A stretch of 64,000 nucleotides of DNA, from positions 248,001 to 312,000 of the forward strand of contig NZ_FMZS01000003.1 of assembly GCF_900101265.1 (NCBI RefSeq). Direction: 5' to 3'. The DNA comes from Massilia sp. PDC64 (lineage in GTDB: Bacteria; Pseudomonadota; Gammaproteobacteria; Burkholderiales; Burkholderiaceae_D). This document shows, in pieces, positions 16,581 through 26,841 of the stretch. The notes below the pieces were generated by a model. That model was not told the DNA's origin and did no database searches. It saw only the letters and a program-made list of their open reading frames with translations. The translations under genes were made by a program, and so were the position numbers. The number at the start of each line of letters is the position of its first letter. Positions within the stretch are counted from its first letter, which is position 1.

Positions 16581-18247
16581 GCGGCGCGGTGTCGACGGCC
16601 CCGCGCCTGCTCGGCTGGCTGCGGGCATATCGGCGCGACGATCTCGCGGGTGACGTAGGGGCCGGCATCGTCGTGGCCATGATGATGATCCCGCAGGGCA
16701 TGGCGTACGCGCTCGTCGCCGGCCTGCCGCCCGTCGCGGGCCTGTACGCCAGCATCGTGCCGCCGCTGCTGTACGCCGTGTTCGGCACGAGTTCCACGCA
16801 ATCCGTTGGGCCCATGGCGATCATCTCGCTGATGACGGCCTCCGCGCTGGCCCCGCTCGCATCGCCCGGCAGCGCCTTGTACGGCATGCTCGCGGCGCAG
16901 CTGGCGCTGTTGTCGGGAGTCGTGCTGCTCGCCTGCGGCCTGCTGCGCGTGGGCTTCCTCGCCAACTTTTTCTCGCGCCCCGTGATGAGCGGCTTTACGT
17001 TGGGCTCCTCCATCGTCATCGCGCTGGGGCAGTTGCGCACCCTGCTGGGCGGCGCGCTGCCGCACGCGCACGTCCCGAGTGCCGCGCTGGGCCTCGGCAG
17101 CGTGGCGCTGCTGCTGTTCGCGCGGCGCTGGCTGGCGCCGTTGCTGCACCGGCTCGGCATGCCGTGCGGTGCGGCGGACGTGGCGGCCCGGCTGGCGCCG
17201 ATGGTGCTCGTCCTCGCCGGCATCGCGCTCGTGGCGGCGCTGCACCTCGACCGCATGGGCGTGCAGGTGATCGGCGCCGTGCCGGCCGGCCTGCCGGGCC
17301 TGGCCATAGCGGCGTCCGCCGCGCATTGGCAGGACCTGCTGAAACCGTCCCTCCTGATCGGCTTCATGAGCTTTTTGATCGCGATGTCGGGCGCGCAGAC
17401 ACTGGCCCTGAAGCGCGCGGAAAAGCTGCACACGAACCGCGAGCTCGTGGGGCTGGGCCTGGCCAACGTCGGGAGCGCGCTGTCCGGCGGCTTTCCCGTG
17501 ACGGGCAGCCTGTCGCGTTCCGCCGTGAACTTCGCGGCCGGCGCGCGCACCCAGCTGGCGGGCGTGATCACGGCGGTGCTGCTGGCCGGCGCGCTCGTGC
17601 TGCCCACCGGCTGGCTCGCGCTGCTGCCGCTGCCCGTGCTGGCCGCCACGATCATCGTCGCCGTGCTCGGCCTGCTGGACTGGTCGACCTTGCGCACGGC
17701 GTGGGATTACGACCGCGCGGACGCGCTCGCGCTGCTGGCCACGGCCGGCGGCGTGCTGCTGCTCGGGGTGGAGGCGGGCGTCGTGGCGGGGCTGCTGCTG
17801 TCGCTGGGGACGATGATCTGGCGCGAGAGCCGGCCCCACATCGCGGTGCTGGGCCGCATTCCGCACACGGAGCACTTCCGCAATATCGACCGCTACTCGG
17901 CCGAGACGGACCCGAACATCCTGCTGCTGCGCGTGGACGCGGGCCTGTTCTTCGGGAATATCGAAGCGGTGAGCGAACGTATCGAGGAAGAACTGGCCGC
18001 GCACCGCGAGACGCGCCACCTCGTGCTCGTGCTGTCGGCCGTGAACGCGATCGACAGTTCCGCGCTGTTCGGGTTGCTGGAATTGAATCGCGGCCTCGCG
18101 CGGCGCGCCGTCCGCCTGCACCTGGCCGAGGTCAAGGGCCCCGTGCTGGACCGCCTGCGCGCGTCGACCTTGTTGAGTGAACTCAGCGGACGTCTCTTTT
18201 TGAGTACAGCCAATGCCTGGGATGCCCTCGCACGGCACGACACGTGA
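16577..18247 (+). CDS. SulP family anion permease with STAS domain, 556 aa
   Basis: An inner-membrane transporter of the SLC26/SulP family. The N-terminal half starts with DVGAGIVVAMMMIPQGMAYA and contains about ten or more hydrophobic segments, including SFLIAMSGAQTLALKRAEKL and GFPVTGSLSRSAVNFAAGA. A cytoplasmic STAS domain (about 450-553) ends the protein. Substrates in the family include sulfate, bicarbonate and dicarboxylates; sequence does not decide. The start is GTG at 16577 in a GTGA overlap with the cyclase stop; a second GTG lies 12 nt downstream. Coupling to a diguanylate cyclase is unusual. Confidence 0.88.
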   Translation: MSGAVSTAPRLLGWLRAYRRDDLAGDVGAGIVVAMMMIPQGMAYALVAGLPPVAGLYASIVPPLLYAVFGTSSTQSVGPMAIISLMTASALAPLASPGSALYGMLAAQLALLSGVVLLACGLLRVGFLANFFSRPVMSGFTLGSSIVIALGQLRTLLGGALPHAHVPSAALGLGSVALLLFARRWLAPLLHRLGMPCGAADVAARLAPMVLVLAGIALVAALHLDRMGVQVIGAVPAGLPGLAIAASAAHWQDLLKPSLLIGFMSFLIAMSGAQTLALKRAEKLHTNRELVGLGLANVGSALSGGFPVTGSLSRSAVNFAAGARTQLAGVITAVLLAGALVLPTGWLALLPLPVLAATIIVAVLGLLDWSTLRTAWDYDRADALALLATAGGVLLLGVEAGVVAGLLLSLGTMIWRESRPHIAVLGRIPHTEHFRNIDRYSAETDPNILLLRVDAGLFFGNIEAVSERIEEELAAHRETRHLVLVLSAVNAIDSSALFGLLELNRGLARRAVRLHLAEVKGPVLDRLRASTLLSELSGRLFLSTANAWDALARHDT

Positions 18248-18308
18248 TTGCAAGCAAATCCCAGCTGTGGCAGGATGGAACCACGGTTTTAAAGTAAAGG
18301 TGGATACC

Positions 18309-18500
18309 ATGCCGCGCCCCAGCACTATCGTTATTCTGTTGTCAACCGTCGCCTTGCTCGCCCTCGGCTTCGCCGCCGCCGTCCCGGCCGGCATCGCCCT
18401 GGCGCTGACGTTCGAACTGGCCGCCTACAAGCGCGCCGCCGACCGCGAGCGCGCCCTGCGTCCGGTCCGCATCGCCCGCCCGCTGCGCCGCCGCCGCTGA
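18309..18500 (+). CDS. Small single-pass membrane protein, 63 aa
   Basis: A 63-residue protein with one hydrophobic segment (about 6-37) and a very basic C-terminus rich in Arg. A ribosome site (AAAGGTGG) precedes the ATG. It follows the SulP gene by 61 bp. No family is recognised; it may be a lineage-specific small membrane protein. Confidence 0.5.
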   Translation: MPRPSTIVILLSTVALLALGFAAAVPAGIALALTFELAAYKRAADRERALRPVRIARPLRRRR

Positions 18501-18782
18501 TTCTTCGCGGTCCCGGTTCGTGCGCTTGACCGGTGCTCGTCACCGGTCGGGCTCGCGGATACGCTAGTCTTCTCCCTTCCTGGTCGCCATGCGCGACCGT
18601 CCGCAGGCTTTGCCTCGCGTGTTGCTGAAATCATATTGATCATCTGACCGCCGCGTGCACCCCCAGCGTGCCGACGGCGTCTTGACGCATGCACCATTCC
18701 GGTGCGCGAGGTCCGCACTGGTGCGCCGCCCACCCCGTTCCGGCGTCCTGGGACTGGCACGCATCGTGCTAACTCATCAGGC
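18501..18782. other. Intergenic region before the urease operon
   Basis: About 280 bp without a supportable gene. It must contain the urease operon promoter, but I see no convincing -35/-10 pair or NtrC-type (-24/-12) element, and no obvious operator. Confidence 0.4.
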
Positions 18783-19616
18783 ATGCCCGATTGCACTTTC
18801 AACGACCCGACCTCCGCCTCCTGGCACGCCAGCCTGCGCCTCGGCTTCGCGCGCGACGGCGGCTGCACGCGGCTCGTCCGGCGCGAGCACCGCGGGCCGT
18901 TGCGCGTGCAAAAGGCGCTGTATCCGGAAGGCCCCGGCACCTGTCATGTGATCGTCGTGCACCCGCCCGGCGGCATCGTCGGCGGCGACCGGCTCGACAT
19001 CGCGCTCGAGGTGCCGGCCGGCTGCCACGTGCTGGCCACGTCGCCCGGCGCCGCCAAGTGGTACCGCGCCAACGGCCGCACGTCGCGCCAGGACGTGGTC
19101 CTGGCCGCCGGCCCCGGTGCCGCGATCGAATGGCTGCCGCAGGAAACCATCGTCTACGACGACGCCGACGTGATGCTCGCGCACGACGTCGACCTGGCCG
19201 CGGGTGCCGTGTACATCGGTACCGAGGTGTTGTGCTTCGGCCGCCAGGCGTCCGGCGAACGTTTTACGCGCGGGCGCGTGGGGCAGCGCACGCGCATCCG
19301 CATCGATGGCCGGCCCGTGTGGTGGGAGCAGGGCGGCGCCACGCCGGCGCTGCTTGAGAGCCCGCTGGGCATGCATGGCCACAGCGTGTGCGCGACGCTC
19401 GTCGCCGTCGGCAAGCCCGTGCCCGCGGGCCTGCAGGACGCGGTGCGCGCCGTCGACCCCGGCCTCGCAGTCAGCCAGGTAAAGCACGTGTTCGTGGCGC
19501 GCTTCCTCGGCGACGACAGCGAACGCGCGCGTGCCGCAATGACGGGCGCGTGGGCCGTGCTGCGGCCTCATCTGCTTGACTTGCCGGCCGCGCCGCCGCG
19601 CATCTGGAACACCTAA
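18783..19616 (+). CDS. ureD: Urease accessory protein UreD
   Basis: A 277-residue UreD (UreH) protein, the scaffold of the UreD-UreF-UreG complex that loads nickel into apo-urease. Family features are WHASLRLGFARDGGCTRL near the start, HPPGGIVGGDRL, PGAAKWYR and LPQETIVYDDA. It is the first gene of an operon of nine genes all on the plus strand. The start at 18783 gives the conserved N-terminus; the open frame extends upstream without homology. The length is normal for the family. Confidence 0.93.
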   Translation: MPDCTFNDPTSASWHASLRLGFARDGGCTRLVRREHRGPLRVQKALYPEGPGTCHVIVVHPPGGIVGGDRLDIALEVPAGCHVLATSPGAAKWYRANGRTSRQDVVLAAGPGAAIEWLPQETIVYDDADVMLAHDVDLAAGAVYIGTEVLCFGRQASGERFTRGRVGQRTRIRIDGRPVWWEQGGATPALLESPLGMHGHSVCATLVAVGKPVPAGLQDAVRAVDPGLAVSQVKHVFVARFLGDDSERARAAMTGAWAVLRPHLLDLPAAPPRIWNT

Positions 19617-19625
19617 AGGACTGAC

Positions 19626-19928
19626 ATGGATCTGACCCCGCGCGAAAAAGACAAGCTGCTGATCTTCACGGCCGCGCTGCTCGCCGAACGCCGCCGCGCA
19701 CGCGGCCTGAAACTGAATTATCCGGAGGCTGTCGCGCTGATCACGGCCGCCATCATGGAAGGCGCGCGCGACGGCCGCAGCGTGGCCGAGCTGATGAGCG
19801 AGGGCACCATGATCCTGACGCGCGCCGACGTGATGGACGGCGTGCCGGAAATGATCCCGGAAATCCAGGTCGAAGCCACTTTCCCGGACGGCAGCAAGCT
19901 CGTCACCGTCCACAACCCGATCCCGTGA
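19626..19928 (+). CDS. ureA: Urease subunit gamma
   Basis: A 100-residue gamma subunit of the nickel urease (urea to ammonia and carbamate). It begins [20 protein letters not shown] and contains [20 protein letters not shown], the standard sequence of UreA. The length equals the family norm. It lies 9 bp after ureD. The subunit pairs with UreB and UreC in the (ABC)3 enzyme. Confidence 0.97.
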   Translation: MDLTPREKDKLLIFTAALLAERRRARGLKLNYPEAVALITAAIMEGARDGRSVAELMSEGTMILTRADVMDGVPEMIPEIQVEATFPDGSKLVTVHNPIP

Positions 19929-19935
19929 GGCGCCC

Positions 19936-20436
19936 ATGAAAATCCTCCTGCTCGATGCCCAGGCGTGCGACGTGATGCGCGCCCAGCTGGCCGACCTGCT
20001 GCTGGACGCCGTGGCGTTCGGCGCCTTTTCCAGCATCGCGTTCGGCCTGGACCGCCGCCAGGCCCAGAACTACTGGCAGGACGTGCGCATGGCCGTCGCC
20101 GCCGGCACGTGCAGGCTGCTGGCCGCGTCGCACGACGGTACCCTGATCGGCACCGTGCAGCTCACCCTGTGCCAGCGTCCCGACGGCCACCGCCGCGCCG
20201 ACCTGCAGGCGTTGATGGTGCACAGCCGCGCGCGCCGGCGCGGCATCGGTGGCGTCCTGCTGCGCGCCGCGGAAGCGGAAGCGCGCGCGCTGGGTCGCGA
20301 CGATCTGCGCCTGGCTGCGGAACCCGGCTCCGGCGCGGAAGCGCTGATCCACGATCTCGGTTACGCGCCCATCGAAGGTGTAACGGGGTCGCACGTCGTA
20401 TACACGAAAACGCTGCTGATGCCGGAGGCCGCATGA
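19936..20436 (+). CDS. GNAT family N-acetyltransferase inside the urease operon, 166 aa
   Basis: A 166-residue GNAT protein with the acetyl-CoA loop [20 protein letters not shown] and the usual upstream strand GTVQLTL. It lies between ureA and ureB, 7 bp after ureA and overlapping the ureB start (ATGA), so it is certainly co-expressed with urease. The acceptor substrate is unknown; possible targets include antibiotics, polyamines or a urease component. The insertion separates two structural subunits that are adjacent, and sometimes fused, in other bacteria. I recall the same arrangement in related Oxalobacteraceae and Burkholderiales. Confidence 0.88.
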   Translation: MKILLLDAQACDVMRAQLADLLLDAVAFGAFSSIAFGLDRRQAQNYWQDVRMAVAAGTCRLLAASHDGTLIGTVQLTLCQRPDGHRRADLQALMVHSRARRRGIGGVLLRAAEAEARALGRDDLRLAAEPGSGAEALIHDLGYAPIEGVTGSHVVYTKTLLMPEAA

Positions 20437-20738
20437 TCCCGGGCGAATACTTCCTCGAGGATGGCGACATCGAGATCAACGCGGGCCGCCGCACGGTGAC
20501 GCTCGTCGTCGCGAACGCGGGCGACCGTCCCGTGCAGGTGGGCTCGCATTACCACTTTTACGAGGCGAACGATGCGCTGCAGTTCGAACGGGAACTGGCC
20601 CGCGGCATGCGCCTGAACATCGCGGCCGGCACCGCCGTGCGCTTCGAACCGGGCCAGCGGCGCACCGTCGAACTGGTCGACCTGGGCGGAAGCCGCATCG
20701 TGCACGGCTTCCAGGGCCGTGTGAATGGAGATCTCTGA
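20433..20738 (+). CDS. ureB: Urease subunit beta
   Basis: A 101-residue beta subunit of urease. It begins [19 protein letters not shown] and contains [19 protein letters not shown] and [15 protein letters not shown], all standard UreB sequence. The ATG overlaps the stop of the GNAT gene, and the ureC start follows its stop directly, so translation is tightly coupled. Confidence 0.97.
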   Translation: MIPGEYFLEDGDIEINAGRRTVTLVVANAGDRPVQVGSHYHFYEANDALQFERELARGMRLNIAAGTAVRFEPGQRRTVELVDLGGSRIVHGFQGRVNGDL

Positions 20739-22439
<1,701 letters not shown>

Positions 22440-22454
22440 CTCATCGGGACCAAC

Positions 22455-22976
22455 ATGTTGTCACTGCATACGAAGATCCTCCACGCCGACGCCGTCCACG
22501 ACGAGCTCGTGCTGCCGTACGACCAGCGCGAACGCTGCCGCCAGCGCGCGCGCCTCGCCTCCGGCGAAGAAGTCGCGCTGTTCCTCGTGCGCGGCACGGT
22601 CCTGCGCGACGGCGAGTTGCTGACGGGAGAGGGCGGGCGCGTGGTCCGCGTCGTCGCGGCGGAAGAGCCGACGTACCGCGTGCTGTGCGCGGACGCGACC
22701 ATGCTCGCGCGCTGCGCGTTCCACCTCGGTAACCGCCACACGCAGACGCAGGTCGGCACGGGCTGGCTGCGCATCCGCGTCGATCCCGTGCTGAAGGACA
22801 TGGTGCTCGGCCTGGGCGCCACGGTGGAAGAAGAGCTGGCGAAGTTCGAGCCGGAAGCGGGTGCGTACGCGGGCGGCCACGGCCACGGCCACCACGACCA
22901 CGGCGGCGGCCTGCTGGCGCCCGTGCCCCTGCGCCAGAAAATCCACCGGCCGGCGGACATCGCGGCGGACGCATGA
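22455..22976 (+). CDS. ureE: Urease accessory protein UreE (nickel metallochaperone)
   Basis: A 173-residue UreE with the family core (LPYDQRERCRQRARLASGEE, FHLGNRHTQTQVG) and a C-terminal His-rich stretch (GGHGHGHHDHGGG, about residues 140-152) that binds extra nickel. It delivers nickel to UreG during urease maturation. The tail is of the Klebsiella type but shorter. The stop codon overlaps the ureF start. Confidence 0.95.
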   Translation: MLSLHTKILHADAVHDELVLPYDQRERCRQRARLASGEEVALFLVRGTVLRDGELLTGEGGRVVRVVAAEEPTYRVLCADATMLARCAFHLGNRHTQTQVGTGWLRIRVDPVLKDMVLGLGATVEEELAKFEPEAGAYAGGHGHGHHDHGGGLLAPVPLRQKIHRPADIAADA

Positions 22977-23638
22977 ACGCCGCGAGCCTGCTGCACCTGC
23001 TGCAGTTCGCGAGTCCGGCGTTGCCGATCGGCGGCTACAGCTATTCGCAAGGCCTGGAGACGGCCATCGACGAAGGCCGCGTGCACGATGCGGTGAGCGC
23101 CCACGCCTGGCTCGTGCGCTACCTGGACGAGGTGCTGGCGCGCTGGGACGCGCCGCTGCTGTGGCGCCTGATGAACGCGTTCGCCGCGCGCGACGCCGCG
23201 GCCGTCGCGGAGTGGAGCGCGTGCTTCCTCGCGTCGCGCGACACGGCGGAACTGCGCGCGGAGACCGTCCAGATGGGCTATTCGCTCACGCGGCTGATCG
23301 CGGAACTGGGCGTGGCCGACACCGCCGTGCTGGGCGACGAGGTGACGCTGCCGGCCGCGTATGCGTGCGCCGTCGACGCGCTCGGCATCCCGCACGAGGA
23401 TGCCCTGCTCGCGATGCTGTTTTCCTGGGCCGAGAACCAGGTGCTCGTGTGCGTGAAATCCGTGCCTTTGGGGCAGGTGGCGGGGCAGCGGCTGCTGCTG
23501 TCGCTGCGGCCGGACCTCGAACGCGCGGCCGCCACGGCGCGCTCCCTGCCGGATGCGGACCTGTCCAACTGGTCGCCCGGCCTGTCCATGCTGTCGATGC
23601 GGCACGAAGTGCAGCATGGACGTTTGTACCGTTCCTGA
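22973..23638 (+). CDS. ureF: Urease accessory protein UreF
   Basis: A 221-residue all-helical UreF. It begins with the family pattern LLHLLQFASPALPIGGYSYS and ends near PGLSMLSMRHEVQHGRLYRS. It activates the GTPase UreG within the UreDFG complex and checks nickel transfer. The ATG overlaps the ureE stop (ATGA) and ureG follows by 13 bp. Confidence 0.95.
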   Translation: MNAASLLHLLQFASPALPIGGYSYSQGLETAIDEGRVHDAVSAHAWLVRYLDEVLARWDAPLLWRLMNAFAARDAAAVAEWSACFLASRDTAELRAETVQMGYSLTRLIAELGVADTAVLGDEVTLPAAYACAVDALGIPHEDALLAMLFSWAENQVLVCVKSVPLGQVAGQRLLLSLRPDLERAAATARSLPDADLSNWSPGLSMLSMRHEVQHGRLYRS

Positions 23639-23651
23639 AAAGAGGTAAACA

Positions 23652-24263
23652 ATGACATCGAATCCCCTGCGCGTCGGCATCGGCGGCCCGGTCGGCTCCG
23701 GCAAGACGGCCCTGTGCGAGATGCTGTGCCGGCGCATGCGCGACCGCTACGACATGGCCGTCATCACCAACGACATCTACACGCGCGAAGACATGGAGAT
23801 CCTGCTGCGCGCGAACGCGCTGCCGCCCGAGCGCCTGATGGGCGTGGAGACGGGCGGCTGCCCGCACACGGCGATCCGCGAGGACGCGTCGATCAACCTG
23901 GAAGCCATCGCGCGGCTGCAGGCCGACTTCCCGGCGCTGGAACTGGTGCTGGTGGAATCCGGCGGCGACAACCTCGCGGCCACGTTCAGCCCGGAACTGT
24001 CGGACCTGACCCTGTACGTCATCGACGTGGCGGGCGGCGAGAAGATCCCGCGCAAGGGCGGGCCCGGCATCACGCGCTCCGACCTCCTCATCATCAACAA
24101 GACGGACCTTGCGCCGCACGTGGGCGCCGACCTGGAAGTCATGGCGCGCGATGCGCAGCGCCAGCGCGGGGCGCGGCCGTTCGTGTTCACGAATTTGCGC
24201 ACGGGCGAGGGCGTCGATGCCGTCGTTACGTTTATCCGTGAGCAGGGATTACTCGATCAATGA
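23652..24263 (+). CDS. ureG: Urease accessory GTPase UreG
   Basis: A 203-residue SIMIBI-class GTPase. The P-loop is [12 protein letters not shown], followed by the metal-binding CPH motif in [14 protein letters not shown], and the guanine-specificity motif [13 protein letters not shown] hydrolysis drives nickel insertion. A ribosome site (AGAGG) lies just before the ATG. The stop codon overlaps or adjoins the start of the HupE/UreJ gene. Confidence 0.96.
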   Translation: MTSNPLRVGIGGPVGSGKTALCEMLCRRMRDRYDMAVITNDIYTREDMEILLRANALPPERLMGVETGGCPHTAIREDASINLEAIARLQADFPALELVLVESGGDNLAATFSPELSDLTLYVIDVAGGEKIPRKGGPGITRSDLLIINKTDLAPHVGADLEVMARDAQRQRGARPFVFTNLRTGEGVDAVVTFIREQGLLDQ

Positions 24264-24274
24264 AAGGGAAAGCC

Positions 24275-24889
24275 ATGAAATGGAACGACAAGATGAACAC
24301 CCGCGTGCGCCATGACGGCCCGTCCCCGCGTCCGCGCCTGCGCCTGGGCGGGGCGGTCGCCGCGCTCGCCACCCTCGCCGTGGCGCTGCCCGCGGCCGCG
24401 CATCCGGGGCATCCCGACGGCGGTTTCACGGCCGGACTGTTGCATCCGCTGACGGGACTCGACCACCTGCTGGCGCTGCTGGCCGTCGGCCTGTGGAGCC
24501 GCCAGCAGCGCCACGGGGCCGTGCTGCCGCCCGCATTCCTCGTGATGATGGCGTTCGGCGCGGCGTGCGCCGCTGCCGGCTTCGCGCTGCCCGCGCTGGA
24601 GACGTCGATCGCGGCGACCGTGCTGCTGCTGGGGACCCTGGTGGCGTGCGCACCTGGCCTGCAGCGGCGCCTGCCGCCGCAGGTGGCGGTCGTCGTCGTG
24701 GGTGGCTGCGCCTTCCTGCATGGGGTCGCGCACGGACAGGAACTGGCGGGGATGGCGAGCGGCGCCGGCTTCCTGGCCGCGAGCGCCCTCGTGATGCTGC
24801 TCGGCGCGCTGCCGGGGGAACGGGTGCGCCGCATGGCGGGCGCCGCGATCGGGGCGGCAGGGCTTTGCCTGCTTGCGGGCGTCGTTTGA
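24275..24889 (+). CDS. hupE: HupE/UreJ family nickel permease-like protein, about 204 aa
   Basis: A membrane protein with a signal-like first helix and the HPGHPDGGF motif right after it, then further helices carrying HPLTGLDHLLALLAVGLW and GGCAFLHGVAHGQEL. These His motifs define the HupE/UreJ family, thought to import nickel for hydrogenase or urease. The position at the end of the urease operon fits. I chose the ATG at 24275 because AAAGGGAAAG precedes it; an in-frame ATG at 24260 overlaps the ureG stop and is also possible. Confidence 0.88.
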   Translation: MKWNDKMNTRVRHDGPSPRPRLRLGGAVAALATLAVALPAAAHPGHPDGGFTAGLLHPLTGLDHLLALLAVGLWSRQQRHGAVLPPAFLVMMAFGAACAAAGFALPALETSIAATVLLLGTLVACAPGLQRRLPPQVAVVVVGGCAFLHGVAHGQELAGMASGAGFLAASALVMLLGALPGERVRRMAGAAIGAAGLCLLAGVV

Positions 24890-24890
24890 C

Positions 24891-25523
24891 CTACGCCTGC
24901 TTGTGGGTGTCGTCTGAATTCGATCCCGGTTCGGCCAGGCGGATCGGCGCCGCCTTGTGCGGGTACAGCGCGCGCACGCCGTCGTACGCCCGGGCGATGG
25001 CGGCCATGTCGGCCGCTTCGTCGCCTGTCATCGTCAGGGTGCGCGTGACGTCGATGACCTTCTTGCCGTAGTCGAGCGAGACGAGCAGCACGGGCACGTC
25101 CGCGGCCAGCGCGATGCGGTAGAAGCCGCTCTTCCAGTGCGGGCGGTAGCTGCGCGTGCCTTCCGGCGTGATGGCGAGCCAGAACCAGTCGGCCGCGTGC
25201 ATCGTCTGCGCGAGGCGGCGGATCGCGCCCTGCGGCGAGCTGCGGTCGACGGCGACGCCGCCCCAGTAGCGCATGATCGGGCCCATCGGGCCGCGGAACA
25301 GCGAATCCTTGGCGAGCCAGCGGAACTGCAGGCCGACCGCCCACTTGGCCAGCAGGCCGACGAAGAAATCCCAGTTCGACGTGTGCGGATACACGACGGC
25401 GATACCGTGCGGGCCGGGCAGGGGTTTGAAGTAGAAGTTCCAGCCGAGCGCGTTCAGCATGCGCAGCGCCGTGCGCTGGCCCCAGGTCGGCAGCGCCTCG
25501 GGGCGCACCAGATAGTCGTCCAT
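24891..25523 (-). CDS. Lysophospholipid/1-acyl-glycerol-3-phosphate acyltransferase, 210 aa
   Basis: A 210-residue PlsC-like acyltransferase. The catalytic HX4D motif appears as HTSNWDFF, and the glycerophosphate-binding motif as TPEGTRSYRPHWKSGFYRIA. It should acylate a lysolipid at the inner membrane. Proteins of this shorter subgroup are often annotated only as 1-acyl-sn-glycerol-3-phosphate acyltransferase; the real acceptor is uncertain. The ATG at 25523 has GGAG upstream, so I prefer it to an in-frame ATG 66 nt further upstream. It converges on the urease operon with a 1-bp gap. Confidence 0.85.
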   Translation of the reverse strand: MDDYLVRPEALPTWGQRTALRMLNALGWNFYFKPLPGPHGIAVVYPHTSNWDFFVGLLAKWAVGLQFRWLAKDSLFRGPMGPIMRYWGGVAVDRSSPQGAIRRLAQTMHAADWFWLAITPEGTRSYRPHWKSGFYRIALAADVPVLLVSLDYGKKVIDVTRTLTMTGDEAADMAAIARAYDGVRALYPHKAAPIRLAEPGSNSDDTHKQA

Positions 25524-25684
25524 GTTATCTCCATACGGCAGGCCGTCTGCGTGCAACTGTGATTGCGTGTCGGCAAGCAAACCGGGCATTCTATAGCGCT
25601 ACCAGAGGGCGGACAAGCAAAAAAGACTGGAAGCGTTGCGGCCGCGTCGGTATCATCCTTGCCTCTCAAACAGGGATTTTCAAG

Positions 25685-26032
25685 ATGGACATCACGATTT
25701 TTCACAATACCCGCTGCGGCACGTCGCGCACCACGCTGGAGACGATCCGTGCGACCGGTGCCGAACCGCGGGTGGTCGACTATCTCGCGCAGCCGCCGAC
25801 GCGGGACGAACTGAAGGATTTGATCGCCCGCGCGGGTTTGAGCGTGCGCGATGCCGTGCGCAGCAAGGAAGCGCTGTTCAAGGAACTGGGACTCGACGAT
25901 CGGGCCACGACCGACGACGCGTTGCTGGATGCCATGGTTGCGCATCCGATCCTCATCAACCGGCCGTTCGTCGTCACGCCCAAGGGTGTGCGGCTGTGCC
26001 GGCCGTCGGAGCTGGTGCAGGAGATTCTCTAG
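25685..26032 (+). CDS. arsC: Arsenate reductase (glutaredoxin-type, ArsC family), 115 aa
   Basis: A 115-residue thioredoxin-fold reductase. It starts with a short strand and the active-site loop HNTRCGTSR, which contains the catalytic Cys, and later has the conserved HPILINRPFVVTPKGVRLCRP. It should reduce arsenate to arsenite with glutaredoxin, or act as an uncharacterised YfgD-like paralogue. There are no other ars genes nearby, so the second possibility is real. The start at 25685 gives the standard N-terminus. Confidence 0.85.
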   Translation: MDITIFHNTRCGTSRTTLETIRATGAEPRVVDYLAQPPTRDELKDLIARAGLSVRDAVRSKEALFKELGLDDRATTDDALLDAMVAHPILINRPFVVTPKGVRLCRPSELVQEIL

Positions 26033-26056
26033 GCTGTGTTCGCGTTCGTCTTGTAA

Positions 26057-26278
26057 CTGAAACGCGTTGTAGAGGTCCTGCGCATCGTCGAGTTAACTCA
26101 TGACCTGCCGGACTTCTTCCCGGAAGGTCGGGGCATGGAGATCATCGATAACCATATGCTCAGAGAAAACTGCGGTGAAGTGATGAGTACAAGGGTCGGC
26201 TTCTGGCCGGTCTCAGTTGCTCGTTGTACGGCGGCAGCCGACCCGAAGCGGACCTTGCTTAAAGCTCAGCGAGCATAG
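26057..26278 (+). pseudogene. Possible gene remnant at the edge of the low-GC patch
   Basis: After a stop codon, a 74-codon frame reads LKRVVEVLRIVELTHDLPDF and onward to MEIIDNHMLRENCGEVM. Its first half looks like ordinary protein rather than shadow sequence. It has no good start (the first ATG is at 26135) and runs into the inverted repeat at 26195. It may be the 3' end of a lost gene. I recognise no family. Confidence 0.25.
26195..26253. repeat. Intergenic inverted repeat A of the small-gene patch
   Basis: Left arm 26195-26211 (GTCGGCTTCTGGCCGGT) and right arm 26237-26253 (GCCGACCCGAAGCGGAC) pair imperfectly, at 13 of 17 positions. Element B at 26759-26816 matches it in the same orientation. 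It lies just downstream of the minus-strand gene 26266-26730 and could also act as its transcript end. Confidence 0.65.
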
Positions 26279-26730
26279 TTTTCGCAAACTCCGTCATCAA
26301 GACTGTAGTTCAATGCAATCGCGTAGCCATCTGCTGAGTAACGGGTGATTAACAGCCCCTCAGACGTGTTGTATGTTCCGCCGTTCAGAGCGCGATCAAT
26401 AAAGCAAACTTCCAGGTCTTCGACACCGTCACCATTAACGTCTCTGCGTCCGACGATCCTCAGTTCATACCGCCAGTCGCCCGGACTTTCGAATACCAGC
26501 GCCTTTTCGGTTGCCTTACTTGGCTTCATGCGGAGGTCTTTGAAAGTGCGTAGTCCATTCGAGCGTAGACGTGTATTGATAGAACTGCGGATTGTTGCCA
26601 AGTCGAAGTTGTCGGCTAAAAATTGCCCTAGGTCCCGCTTTGGGAAATAGCTGAGCAAAGGCTCAGCCTGAGCCGAACTCATCATTACCAAGCACGCGAG
26701 CATACTGGCAAAGGTATGGGACCGCTTCAT
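26266..26730 (-). CDS. Secreted hypothetical protein with a Ca-binding-like loop, 154 aa
   Basis: A 154-residue protein with a signal peptide (MKRSHTFASMLACLVMMSSAQA, cleavage after AQA). The mature part contains RDVNGDGVEDLEVCFIDRAL, a DxNxDGxxD loop reminiscent of dockerin/EF-hand-type calcium loops, and two Cys that may form a disulfide. No family is recognised. Its GC content is clearly below that of neighbouring core genes, as for the whole 26-28 kb patch, which suggests acquisition. It is flanked on both sides by related inverted repeats. Confidence 0.65.
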   Translation of the reverse strand: MKRSHTFASMLACLVMMSSAQAEPLLSYFPKRDLGQFLADNFDLATIRSSINTRLRSNGLRTFKDLRMKPSKATEKALVFESPGDWRYELRIVGRRDVNGDGVEDLEVCFIDRALNGGTYNTSEGLLITRYSADGYAIALNYSLDDGVCENYAR

Positions 26731-26758
26731 AAAAGTGACAAGGGTTGGGTCAGTGAAT

Positions 26759-26816
26759 GTCTGCCTTTGGCCGGTAGCGGTCTCTGCTAAACGATAGCAA
26801 CCGACCCAAAGCGGAT
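26759..26816. repeat. Intergenic inverted repeat B of the small-gene patch
   Basis: Arms 26759-26775 and 26800-26816 pair at 12 of 17 positions. Read on the minus strand it begins ATCCGCTTTGGGTCGGTTGC, nearly the same as element A. It separates two unrelated minus-strand genes. Confidence 0.65.
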
Positions 26817-26841
26817 CACGACAGCAGATGCCGAAAACCGT

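Noticed and set aside
24260-24274. Earlier ATG for the HupE/UreJ gene overlapping ureG
   Set aside because: Possible, but the ATG at 24275 has the better-spaced AAAGGGAAAG ribosome site, so the longer form was not chosen.
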